A stretch of 7,146 nucleotides of DNA. Origin: Sphingomonadaceae bacterium. GTDB lineage: Bacteria; Pseudomonadota; Alphaproteobacteria; Sphingomonadales; Sphingomonadaceae. The DNA lies in assembly GCA_947442095.1 (NCBI GenBank), contig CANEVG010000181.1, positions 1 through 7,146 of the forward strand. Direction: 5' to 3'. Made by a program: the position numbers and the translations under genes. The stretch's first letter is position 1; the number at the start of each line of letters is the position of its first letter. The notes beneath the pieces are model-generated. The model saw only the letters and a program-made list of their open reading frames with translations, made no database searches and was not told where the DNA came from. Positions 1 through 7,124 of this stretch are shown here, piece after piece.

Positions 1-203
1 AATCGTCGCGCGTGGGATGGGATGCCATTTCTGGTAGGTCCTGTTATCGATGTTTCCGGCCAGGCGGTTGATTCCGCCGGTCTTTCACCGCCCGCCGCAC
101 CATGCGGCTTGCGGGCCAAAAGGGCCGCTACACCTGCCGGGCCGAATGCCGTGGCAGGTGCCGCATCCGGGAAGCCCCTGGAGCAGACGAGCGCGCCCCT
201 AGG
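1..203. other. Non-coding or unassigned stretch downstream of the chemoreceptor pseudogene
   Basis: I recognise no gene here on either strand. An open frame runs through the plus strand from position 22, but its translation is Ala/Pro/Arg-rich, has no recognisable motif and continues into the antisense of the chemoreceptor, so I treat it as chance. The only structure I see is an 8-bp perfect inverted repeat (131-138 with 153-160). A fragment of a neighbouring gene reaching in from the left edge cannot be excluded. Confidence 0.4.
131..160. repeat. 8-bp perfect inverted repeat (possible hairpin)
   Basis: CACCTGCC at 131-138 is the exact reverse complement of GGCAGGTG at 153-160, with a 14-base spacer. 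It lies about 45 bases beyond the end of the chemoreceptor reading frame on the minus strand, so it could form an RNA hairpin at the 3' end of that transcript. No T-tract follows on either strand, so it is not a standard intrinsic terminator. It may be chance in GC-rich DNA. Confidence 0.3.
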
Positions 204-1924
204 TCAGGTTCCTCCAAAAAGCAAGCTAAGAGCGTGTTTTCGGGGGGCGATCAGGCCGCGGCGCCGATAGGCGGGGGCGGGGCTGCTGCTCGATGTGCGG
301 AACTGGCAGATCGCGGCGGCTAGTTGGCTGGCTTCGTCGGCCAGCGAGTGGGCGGCCGCGGCGGTTTTTTCCATCATGGCCGCATTGCGCCGGGTGATGC
401 CGTCCATGCCCGAAACCGACGCGCTGACCTGATCGAGGCTGACCTGATCGAGGCTGGCGGATTGCGACTGCGCGGACGCGGCAATTTCGGCAACCAGATC
501 GGCGAGGGTGCCTACCCGGCCGGCCATTGTGGTCAGCGCTTCGGCTGTGGCCGAATGCTGCGCGAGCGCGCACACCTCCTTGGCGACCACGGCTTTGGCG
601 GCCACGGCAAAACCGCGCCCGGCATCGCCCGGACGCGCCGCTTCCACCCCGGCGCTGTGCGCGAGGAGGTTGGTCTGGAAGCGATCGAGCCGATCAGATC
701 GACTATCTGGCCGATATGCTGCGAGGATTGCTCGATGGCGCTCATGGCATCCATCGCTTCACCCACCAGCGTGCTGCCAGCGGCGGCATCCTGCGCGGCA
801 AAGCCGATTTTGGCCTGCGCTTTGTGGTTGCGGGAAGCAGTTGCCCAAACCAGCATGGAGACCTGCCGTATGGCCGTGATCGACCCCTCGACGCTGGCTG
901 CCTGCATCTGGTTGCGCTCTGCCAGATTGCTGGATGCTGCGCGAATTTCGCCAGCACCCGTGTTCACACTTTCGACCGAGCCGGCGACACGGGAAAGGAC
1001 CTTGTCGAGCCTATCGGCAGCCGCGTTGTAGGCCCGGCGCATAGAGCCGTATCCGCTGGAAAATCGCGCTTCGACGCGGTGGGCAAGATCGCCCACTGCC
1101 TGCTGGCCAAGCGCGCTGCCCGTCGCTCGCACGACATGGGCCTGCTTCTCGGCATCGGCGCGCTGCGCCTCGGCAGCGCTGCGGAACACCTTGATCGCGC
1201 GGGTCATTTCGCCGATTTCGTGATCGCGGTGCTCCGCGCGGCGCCCGGCCGTCAGATCGCCGGCGGCCATGGCGCTCGTGACCTCGGCCGTGCCGGCCAG
1301 CGGACCGAGTACATGGCGGTCCGGCAGGCGCATGGCTTGCAGGATAAGGCCCCCGGTGACGAACCCAGCCAGCGCCGCGAGGGTGAGCAGCACCGAGATA
1401 GCCGAGATGCTGGCGGCGACCGGCTTTTCGCGCGCGGCGGTGGCATGATCGGTCAGCAGCAGGATGGCTCCGCGTTCGCAGGCGACGATCCCTTACCGCT
1501 TCTGTTCGCTGGCCTGTGCAATGGCCATGTCGCTTCGGGCCAGCGCGGGCAGCAGGACCTTGTTGACTTCAGTCCAGAAGGCATCGGCCTCTTTGGCCAC
1601 CAAATCACGCAGTTTACCGGCCAGCCTCGGGTTGACATCATCGGCCGTCCAGCGGGTCAGCCTGGCGCGGTACTGCCGTTCCAGCTCGGCAAGATTGTCG
1701 CGGTTCTGGGCGAGCCCCGGTTCGACGATACGGATCGGCGGGGGCAGAATATCCGCAGAAAAACCTGTCACGCTATCGATGTGGCGCTGAACGGTCCCGC
1801 CGACGCGAATGTGTTGGACTGCCAATCCTGTAAGCAAGATCGCCGCGGTTACTGCTCCAGCAAGTTGGAAACCGCCACCGCTGCGCTGGCTACCAATGCC
1901 CATACTTGAATTTCTTGAGCCCAT
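204..1924 (-). pseudogene. Degraded methyl-accepting chemotaxis protein (in-frame stop, frameshift, internal deletion)
   Basis: An intact gene would encode an inner-membrane chemoreceptor signalling through CheW/CheA. The ATG at 1924 opens a frame with a first membrane helix (LAGAVTAAILLTGLAV) and a periplasmic helical domain carrying ADILPPP and, further on, FWTEV. The frame is cut by TAA at 1493-1495. It continues in the same frame after the stop through a second membrane helix near 1390, a HAMP segment (HEIGEMTRA) and the start of the signalling hairpin (AADRLDKVLSRVAGSVESV). At the hairpin tip one base appears lost between 680 and 681: the normal FQTNLLA...GVEAAR motif is split between two frames. 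The last frame (from about 680 down to 204) carries the second arm to DEASQLAAAI. From memory of the family, about 28 residues seem missing after ALAQHSA, and two short in-frame duplications are present. Several independent lesions argue for a true pseudogene, although single sequencing errors could explain the stop or the frameshift alone. Upstream, ribosome-binding potential is weak (GAAG about 12 bases before ATG). Confidence 0.85.
423..457. repeat. 15-bp perfect tandem duplication in the chemoreceptor pseudogene
   Basis: GCTGACCTGATCGAG occurs at 423-437 and again immediately at 438-452, followed by the first four bases of a third copy. Read on the minus strand it encodes a doubled LDQVS, where chemoreceptors normally have one copy (SASLDQV followed by a short stretch and then QMDG or similar). 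The extra five residues would break the heptad register of the coiled-coil hairpin. A less perfect 15-bp duplication (11 of 15 matching by eye) lies at 576-605, giving the doubled AVAAK/AVVAK. Confidence 0.8.
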
Positions 1925-2139
1925 TAATTTGTTGATCTTCTTTTTAAAAAGTCAATCAAACGAACTAGACACAAGGCAGATGGAAATAATTGACACTCTA
2001 CGGAGCAATTCAGCCTAACCACTGATGAAAAATTTATTAAATTCAGCAGAACCCTTTAATACTCGGCGTTCAAAAAATAATACACCGAAATGGACCTCTG
2101 AGGAGGTGCCGAACTAGTCCGCTAGCCTCCGTAACACCC
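1925..2139. other. AT-rich intergenic region between ribH and the chemoreceptor pseudogene
   Basis: This spacer is visibly more AT-rich than its surroundings and holds no convincing coding frame. It should contain the promoter of the minus-strand chemoreceptor and the 3' end of the rib transcript. A TTGACT box (minus strand, 1955-1950) could be a -35 element, but the matching -10 position (about 1932-1927) is poor. A perfect 12-bp palindrome, CTTTTTAAAAAG, sits at 1940-1951 just upstream of the chemoreceptor start and overlaps this box. Confidence 0.45.
2072..2107 (-). terminator. Weak candidate intrinsic terminator of the rib operon
   Basis: On the minus strand, ACCTC-CTCA-GAGGT (2107-2094) forms a 5-bp hairpin with a 4-base loop, and a run of six T residues (2077-2072) follows about 16 bases later. 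The spacing is too long for a textbook intrinsic terminator, so this is a guess based on position about 33 bases after the ribH stop. Confidence 0.2.
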
Positions 2140-2147
2140 TTAGGTGT
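2134..2147 (-). other. Hairpin overlapping the ribH stop codon
   Basis: ACACC (2134-2138) pairs perfectly with GGTGT (2143-2147) around a 4-base loop that contains most of the ribH stop codon. With one bulged A the stem gains two more pairs (2131-2132 with 2148-2149). There is no T-tract directly after it. It could protect or end the message, or be chance. Confidence 0.3.
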
Positions 2148-2559
2148 ACTTCCTGCGTAAGCTCAGCAGAGCCATGGCCGCCGCGGCCGCCTCACCGCCC
2201 TTGTTTTTCTGCGAAGGGTCGGCCCGCACGAGGGCCTGCGCCTCGTTCTCCACGGTGAGGATGCCATTGCCGATGGCGACGCCGTCGATTGTCAGCGCCA
2301 TCACGCCGCGCGCGCTTTCGCCCGCCACGATTTCGAAGTGGTAGGTTTCACCCCGGATCACCACGCCGATCGCGACATAGCCATCATAAGTGCCGGACTG
2401 ATCGGCCAGCGCGATCGCGCCAGGGATTTCCAGCGCGCCGGGCACCGTGATCACGTCTGCCTCATGGCCGGCCGCTTCCAGTGCAGCGCGCGCGCCCGCA
2501 ATCAGCATGTCGTTAAGGTGATCGTAGAAGCGCGCTTCAATGATGAGAAACCGGGACAT
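2140..2559 (-). CDS. ribH: 6,7-dimethyl-8-ribityllumazine synthase
   Basis: This cytosolic enzyme catalyses the penultimate step of riboflavin synthesis, condensing 3,4-dihydroxy-2-butanone 4-phosphate with 5-amino-6-ribitylaminouracil. The 139-residue product has the whole family pattern: an N-terminal strand FLIIEARFYDHL, the substrate-loop motif VPGALEIPGA (39-48), GVVIRGETYHFE (65-76) with the likely catalytic His74, GNGILTVENEAQAL (97-110), Arg112 matching the phosphate-binding arginine, and NKGGEAA (119-125). It is slightly shorter than the roughly 150-residue enzymes of enterics but lacks nothing essential. The start at 2559 is supported by a GGAG ribosome-binding site (plus-strand CTCC 2569-2572) with a 9-base spacing, which overlaps the end of the upstream ribB gene. 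Only 6 bases separate the two genes, so they are almost certainly one operon with possible translational coupling. Confidence 0.96.
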   Translation of the reverse strand: MSRFLIIEARFYDHLNDMLIAGARAALEAAGHEADVITVPGALEIPGAIALADQSGTYDGYVAIGVVIRGETYHFEIVAGESARGVMALTIDGVAIGNGILTVENEAQALVRADPSQKNKGGEAAAAAMALLSLRRKYT

Positions 2560-2565
2560 GCGCGC

Positions 2566-3834
2566 TTACTCCGCGATGATCGGCTGTTCGCCGACGATGT
2601 TGAGGCCGTAGCCTTCGATGGCGACGACGTTGCGATGCGAATTGGTGAGCAGCACCATGTCATGAATGCCAAGATCGGCCAGGATCTGGGCACCTATGCC
2701 ATAGCTGCGCAAGTCCATCTCGCCGGTGCGGCCCGCAATCTCGGCCTGCAGGTGCTCGCTGCCGCCGGGCATGAGCAGGACGATCACGCCCGAGCCGGCC
2801 TTGCCGATCTCGCTCATCGCGCGCTGCAGAATGCGCTTACGCGGGCCGGGTTGGCCCAGCACGTCGGAGAGGATCGAGATGCCATGCATGCGCACCAGCG
2901 TCGGTGCATCCGGCCGCACCGCGCCCTTCTGCAACACGAGATGGACAACCCCGTCGATTTTGTTGCGATAGGTCCGGATTGTCCAGTCGCCGCCGTAGTC
3001 GGAGACGAACGGTTGCTGGTCGACGCATTCGACCAGATGGTCATGGCGGCGGCGATATTCGATGAGATCGCGGATCGTGCCCATCTTGAGTCCGTGGCGC
3101 CTTGCGAAGGGGACAAGATCGTCCATCCGCGCCATGGTGCCGTCGTCCTTCATGATCTCGCAGATCACGCCGGAGGGATTGAGCCCCGCCAGCCGCGATA
3201 TATCGACCGCCGCCTCGGTATGCCCGGCGCGCACCAGCACACCGCCGTCGCGCGCGATGAGCGGAAACACATGACCCGGGGTGACGATATCATCGCGCGT
3301 CTTGCCGGCATCGACCGCCACGGCGACGGTGCGCGCGCGGTCTGCGGCGGAAATGCCGGTGGTCACGCCCTCGCGTGCCTCGATCGAGACGGTGAAGGCG
3401 GTTTCATGCCGCGTGCCGTTGTTGCGGCTCATCAGTTCGAGCCCGAGTTGCTCGGTGCGGGTTCGGGTGAGGGTGAGGCAGATCAGGCCGCGGCCGTGCG
3501 TGGCCATGAAATTGATCGCATCGGGCGTGGCCATTTGCGCAGGGATCACGAGATCGCCCTCGTTTTCGCGGTCCTCGTCGTCGACTAGAATGAACATGCG
3601 GCCATTGCGTGCCTCGTCGATGATCTCTTCGATCGGCACGAGCGCGGGCGCATCGTCGCTCTCGCTGAGCACGCGCTCAAGCTTTGCCAGCGTGTCGGCG
3701 GTGGGGTTCCAGCCGGGCAGCGTCAGGTCGCGCAGGGTGTTGGCATGGAGCCCCGCAGCGCGGGCAAGGCCCGAACGGGACATTCCGCCATCGACAACGA
3801 GGCGGCGGATACGATCGATGAGGTCACTGGACAT
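2566..3834 (-). CDS. ribB: HTH-fused 3,4-dihydroxy-2-butanone-4-phosphate synthase with a degenerate GTP cyclohydrolase II-like domain
   Basis: This enzyme turns ribulose 5-phosphate into 3,4-dihydroxy-2-butanone 4-phosphate plus formate, giving the four-carbon unit used by RibH. The 422 residues form three parts. Residues about 1-57 resemble an XRE-type helix-turn-helix (SRSGLARAAGLHANTLRDL, then PTADTLAKLERVL). Residues about 65-262 are the RibB domain with its catalytic acidic loop VDDEDRENEGD (84-94), EGVTTGISAADR (155-166), PGHVFPL (186-192), RAGHTEAAVD (202-211) and DDGTMAR (230-236). Residues about 270-422 resemble RibA (LVRMH at 313-317, then RSYGIGAQILADLG), but the three zinc-binding cysteines expected just after LVRxH are absent; the only Cys in this part is C270. 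I infer that RibB activity is intact and cyclohydrolase activity lost, as described for RibBX-type proteins in alphaproteobacteria. The start at 3834 includes the whole HTH but has no clear Shine-Dalgarno sequence; M18 is an alternative that would remove the first helix. ribH follows after 6 bases. Confidence 0.92.
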   Translation of the reverse strand: MSSDLIDRIRRLVVDGGMSRSGLARAAGLHANTLRDLTLPGWNPTADTLAKLERVLSESDDAPALVPIEEIIDEARNGRMFILVDDEDRENEGDLVIPAQMATPDAINFMATHGRGLICLTLTRTRTEQLGLELMSRNNGTRHETAFTVSIEAREGVTTGISAADRARTVAVAVDAGKTRDDIVTPGHVFPLIARDGGVLVRAGHTEAAVDISRLAGLNPSGVICEIMKDDGTMARMDDLVPFARRHGLKMGTIRDLIEYRRRHDHLVECVDQQPFVSDYGGDWTIRTYRNKIDGVVHLVLQKGAVRPDAPTLVRMHGISILSDVLGQPGPRKRILQRAMSEIGKAGSGVIVLLMPGGSEHLQAEIAGRTGEMDLRSYGIGAQILADLGIHDMVLLTNSHRNVVAIEGYGLNIVGEQPIIAE

Positions 3835-3840
3835 ACTGGT

Positions 3841-3869
3841 TCTATTTCACACTGAAATGTGAATATCAA
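3841..3869 (-). promoter_or_regulatory. Putative ribB promoter with nested palindromes (possible operator, leaderless start)
   Basis: On the minus strand a TTGATA box (3869-3864, one mismatch to TTGACA) is followed after exactly 17 bases by AATAGA (3846-3841, a weak -10). The next A about 7 bases on is the A of the ribB ATG, so the transcript would be leaderless, which fits the missing Shine-Dalgarno sequence. The spacer is filled by two overlapping palindromes: TTCACA/TGTGAA (3846-3851 with 3858-3863) and ATTTCA-CAC-TGAAAT (3844-3858). Such a position would let a bound regulator block RNA polymerase. The regulator could be the HTH domain of RibB itself, but that is inference. Confidence 0.45.
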
Positions 3870-4006
3870 GCAGCAATCATCACATCGAAATAACATTCAT
3901 TCTGATTTGATTCGGAATTTGCCCCTTAGTGCAGAACAAATGGTTGCCGCCAGGTCACACTCGGGCCGGGTTGCCGTTACGGAAAAGGTCAAATTTAATT
4001 GAGCGG

Positions 4007-4040
4007 TTGACAATGCATGTGTTCCGCCCTGTTCTATACC
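4007..4040 (+). promoter_or_regulatory. Putative promoter of the TonB-dependent receptor gene
   Basis: A perfect TTGACA box lies at 4007-4012. The -10 element is unclear: TTCTAT at 4032-4037 gives a 19-base spacer and TATACC at 4035-4040 gives 22, both longer than ideal. Either would produce a 5' leader of roughly 50 bases ending in the AGAGGA ribosome-binding site at 4082-4087. I see no recognisable Fur box or FMN riboswitch in this leader. Confidence 0.4.
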
Positions 4041-4095
4041 CAGAAGGTCGACCCTCAAAAATGATGGGCACCGCTGAAGAGAGAGGACAATTGAT

Positions 4096-7083
4096 ATGAG
4101 GGGCAAACTTTCCCTGCTCGCAGGTGTGTGCGCAGCAGCCGTGGCTTCGCCGTCGTTTGCACAGGATGCCGTATCCGCGCCGCAGGCGGCCGAAGCCGGT
4201 CCGGGCATCCAGGAAATCATCGTGACCGCGCAGCGCCAGTCGCAGCGCCTTCAGCAGGTGCCGATTGCGATCAGCGCCTTCACCAAGGAAAGCCTGGATA
4301 AGCAGCAGATCCGCAACCCGCTCGATCTGCAACTCAGCCTGCCGAACATCACGTTCACCAAGACGAACTTCACCAGCTCCAGCTTTACCATTCGCGGCAT
4401 TGGTGATCTCTGCACCGGCGTGACCTGCGACAGCGCCACCGCCATTCACATCAATGACGCGCCGCTGTTCGCCTCGCGCCTCTTTGAAGGTGAATTCTAC
4501 GATCTGCAGCAGGTCGAAGTGCTGCGCGGCCCGCAAGGCACGCTGTTCGGCCGCAACGCCACGTCGGGCGTGGTCAACTTCCGCACTGCCAAGCCCAATC
4601 TCAATGGCGTCGCCGCTTCGGGCGATGCGGAATATGCCAACTACAACTCGGTCCGCCTGCGCGGCATGATCAACCTGCCGATCACCGACACGCTTGCGGT
4701 GCGCGCGGCTGGTTTCTACCTTAACCGCGATGGCTACACGACCAACCTTTTCGACAACAGCAAGATCGACGACCGCAACATGTACGGTCTGCGCGGCTCG
4801 CTGACTTGGCAGCCCTCGTCGTCGACCACGATCGACCTCATGGGCCAGTATTTCCATGAGCGTGACAGCCGCATGCGCATCCAGAAGCAGTACTGCCAGG
4901 ACGACCCGACAGGTATTTTGGGCTGCCTCAACACCTCGCGCGGCACCAGCACCTCAAATGGCAATGCGCAGCTGGCCAACATCCTCACCAGCCGCGAATT
5001 TTTTGCGATCCAGGGGCTGCCGACTGCGCTTGCGCTGGGTAGCATCTATGGTCCCGGCGTCTATACGGGCGTGGTCAACCCGGCTGACCCGCGTGTGGTC
5101 AACACCGATTTCAACCCGACCTATTTCACCTCTGAAACCGTTCTGCAGGGCGTTCTGCGTCAGGATATCGGCGACAAGCTGAACTTGCGCGTCACAGGCA
5201 ACTACCAGCGCACCAAGGTGGATTCGCAGCAGGACTATAACCTCGCGGTTGCCAATCGCGCGGGCTTTACGCCAGGGCTTACAGCGCTAGCCGGGCTTGC
5301 GGCTGGAGGGTTCCCTAATCCGCCGTTCCCTGTTGGCGCAGCACTCCAGCGCGCCTATTTCGGCCCGATGGCAGCTGCGCTTATTCCGCAGGGTCCGGGC
5401 GGCCCGCTTTGCACTTCCACGTCCGAGCCCAGCGGCACTGGCGCTTATGGCGGCAACAAGATTTGCGGCAACACGCCGCTCGATTTTGACCGCTCGAACC
5501 AGTCGCAAGAATCCTGGACGGCGGAAGGTGTTCTCACCTCCAATTTCGACGGGCCGTTCAACTTCCTGCTCGGCGGCATCTACGGCAAGTACACCGTCAA
5601 AGAGAACAGCTACTATGTGAACGCATTCGGGCTTGATTATGCCACCGGCATTCTCGGCGCGTTCACGTCGCTGGGCAGAGGCCTGCCGCCGTCGTATCTT
5701 GGCTCGCCGTTCTTCCGCAACAACGGCGCGTTCGGCGACGGATATCGTCTGACGACCTTCGGGATCTTCGGCGAAGCCTACTACAAGATGAGTGATCGCG
5801 TGAAGCTCACGCTTGGTCTGCGCTACAATAACGATAAGAAGAGCATCACGGCGCGTTCGACGCTGGCCAGCTTCCTTGTTCCCTTCGGCACCGCCGACAT
5901 CTTCGACTCGCCGTTCGTCGGTTCGTATGATGCCGATCCGGGTCTTGCCGGGAACCAGGTACTGCAGCAGCGCAATGTAAAGTTCGGTGAGTTCACCGGC
6001 CGTGCGGTGCTGGACTTCCAGATCTCGCCGGATCACCTGCTCTATGCCTCGTACTCGCGCGGCTACAAGTCGGGCGGTATCAATCCGCCGCTGCAGCCGA
6101 TTTTCGCGGTGCCGGAAAACTTCAACCCCGAGTTCGTTAATGCGTTCGAAATCGGTTCGAAGAACACCTTCGGCAACGGCGCGCTGCAGCTGAACCTCAC
6201 CGGGTTCTACTATAAGTACAAGGATCTGCAGCTCTCGCGCATCGTCGCCCGTACGTCGGTCAACGATAACGTCAGCGCCACGATCTACGGTGTGGAAGCC
6301 GAAGCGATCGTCCGTCCGGTCCGTGAGCTGACGATCAACATGAACTTCAGCTACCTGCATACCGAAGTGTCGCAGGACAAGTTCCTGTCCAACCCGCGTG
6401 ATTTCGGTGCGGGCCGCGCCGATGCGGTGATCATCAAGGATATCACCAACGCTGCAAACTGCGCAGTGGCTTCCAAATCGGGCAACGTTGCTGGGGTGAA
6501 TGCCTTCGTCAACACGGCCAATTCGCTGATCAACGCAGGCCAGATCCCGAATGTAGTCGGCGGTGCCGGGCTGCAGGGCACCACCCAGTTCCCGGCTGAT
6601 GGCGGGATCGCCTCCTCGGGCGCCTACTCGATCTGCGCGGTGCTTGAGGGACTTGCACCAACGCTCGGCAATGCGCCCGGCATTGGCGGGATAACGTACG
6701 AGGCAGCCGGTATCGCGGTAAATATCCGCGGCAACGAACTGCCTAATGCGCCGACCTTGAAGTTCGCGACCGGTGTGCAGTATGCCGCGCCGATCGGTGC
6801 CCTGACGCTGACGCCGCGCTTCGACCTGACCTTCACGGGCGCTGCGAACGGCACGATTTTCAACGGCGTTGTTGACCGGGTCCCGGCATTCACGCAAATG
6901 AATGCGCAGCTCCAGCTCGACGGTCCGGATAAGAAGTGGTTCATCCGCGGCTTCATCCAGAACATCACCAACGGCAACCCGGTGACTGGTTTGTATTTGA
7001 CCGACCAGTCCTCGGGCAACTTCACCAACGTGTTCACGCTGGAACCGCGCCGTTACGGCATCGCCGCTGGCTTCAACTTCTGA
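4096..7083 (+). CDS. TonB-dependent outer-membrane receptor, large, with four cysteine pairs
   Basis: This is an outer-membrane active transporter that imports a scarce ligand using energy from TonB-ExbB-ExbD. The 995-residue product begins with a signal peptide (MRGKLSLLAGVCAAAVASPSFA, residues 1-22, cleavage likely before Gln23). A TonB box (IQEIIVTA, 38-45) follows, then the plug domain (about 50-165) with VEVLRGPQGTLFGRNATSG (140-158). The rest is a long beta-barrel with alternating aromatic strands ending in YGIAAGFNF; the terminal Phe is the usual assembly signal. It is longer than a typical receptor of 700-800 residues because of extended loops. The mature protein has just eight cysteines in four local pairs: 106/111, 267/277, 439/457 and 789/847, probably disulfides at the cell surface. 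AGAGGA at 4082-4087, 8 bases before ATG, supports the start. The frame is intact. Siderophores, vitamins, glycans and aromatic compounds are all possible ligands; sequence alone does not decide. Being divergent from ribB-ribH is only weak contextual evidence. Confidence 0.95.
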   Translation: MRGKLSLLAGVCAAAVASPSFAQDAVSAPQAAEAGPGIQEIIVTAQRQSQRLQQVPIAISAFTKESLDKQQIRNPLDLQLSLPNITFTKTNFTSSSFTIRGIGDLCTGVTCDSATAIHINDAPLFASRLFEGEFYDLQQVEVLRGPQGTLFGRNATSGVVNFRTAKPNLNGVAASGDAEYANYNSVRLRGMINLPITDTLAVRAAGFYLNRDGYTTNLFDNSKIDDRNMYGLRGSLTWQPSSSTTIDLMGQYFHERDSRMRIQKQYCQDDPTGILGCLNTSRGTSTSNGNAQLANILTSREFFAIQGLPTALALGSIYGPGVYTGVVNPADPRVVNTDFNPTYFTSETVLQGVLRQDIGDKLNLRVTGNYQRTKVDSQQDYNLAVANRAGFTPGLTALAGLAAGGFPNPPFPVGAALQRAYFGPMAAALIPQGPGGPLCTSTSEPSGTGAYGGNKICGNTPLDFDRSNQSQESWTAEGVLTSNFDGPFNFLLGGIYGKYTVKENSYYVNAFGLDYATGILGAFTSLGRGLPPSYLGSPFFRNNGAFGDGYRLTTFGIFGEAYYKMSDRVKLTLGLRYNNDKKSITARSTLASFLVPFGTADIFDSPFVGSYDADPGLAGNQVLQQRNVKFGEFTGRAVLDFQISPDHLLYASYSRGYKSGGINPPLQPIFAVPENFNPEFVNAFEIGSKNTFGNGALQLNLTGFYYKYKDLQLSRIVARTSVNDNVSATIYGVEAEAIVRPVRELTINMNFSYLHTEVSQDKFLSNPRDFGAGRADAVIIKDITNAANCAVASKSGNVAGVNAFVNTANSLINAGQIPNVVGGAGLQGTTQFPADGGIASSGAYSICAVLEGLAPTLGNAPGIGGITYEAAGIAVNIRGNELPNAPTLKFATGVQYAAPIGALTLTPRFDLTFTGAANGTIFNGVVDRVPAFTQMNAQLQLDGPDKKWFIRGFIQNITNGNPVTGLYLTDQSSGNFTNVFTLEPRRYGIAAGFNF

Positions 7084-7100
7084 GCCAGCCGCAGCCCGAG

Positions 7101-7124
7101 CCCGCCCTCGCGGTGCGGGGCGGG
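7101..7124 (+). terminator. GC-rich hairpin after the receptor gene
   Basis: CCCGCCC (7101-7107) pairs perfectly with GGGCGGG (7118-7124), and CGC/GCG (7109-7111 with 7115-7117) extends the stem inward past one unpaired T to leave a 3-base loop. It starts 17 bases after the receptor stop codon. No T-run follows before the window ends, so it may be a 3'-end stabilising hairpin or a terminator of the weak-U type, not a classical one. Confidence 0.45.

Noticed and set aside
22..270. Plus-strand open frame of 82 codons at the left edge
   Set aside because: No motif, low-complexity Ala/Pro/Arg content and overlap with the antisense of the chemoreceptor 3' end.
527..1909. Long plus-strand open frame (460 codons) opposite the chemoreceptor
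   Set aside because: It is antisense to a recognisable chemoreceptor, its translation is Arg/Ala/Gly-rich with no family motif, and long antisense frames are expected in GC-rich coding DNA.
2338..3588. Plus-strand open frame of 416 codons opposite ribH and ribB
   Set aside because: The opposite strand carries unmistakable RibB and RibH motifs; this frame is a GC-driven shadow with an His/Ala/Asp-rich composition.
4001..4027. Inverted repeat GCGG...CCGC around ATGCAT near the receptor -35 box
   Set aside because: Only four outer base pairs and a common 6-bp palindrome match; too weak to call an operator.
3835..4095. FMN riboswitch upstream of ribB
   Set aside because: I looked for the conserved RFN-type core before ribB on the minus strand and saw none; the putative promoter also sits directly next to the ATG, leaving no room for a leader.
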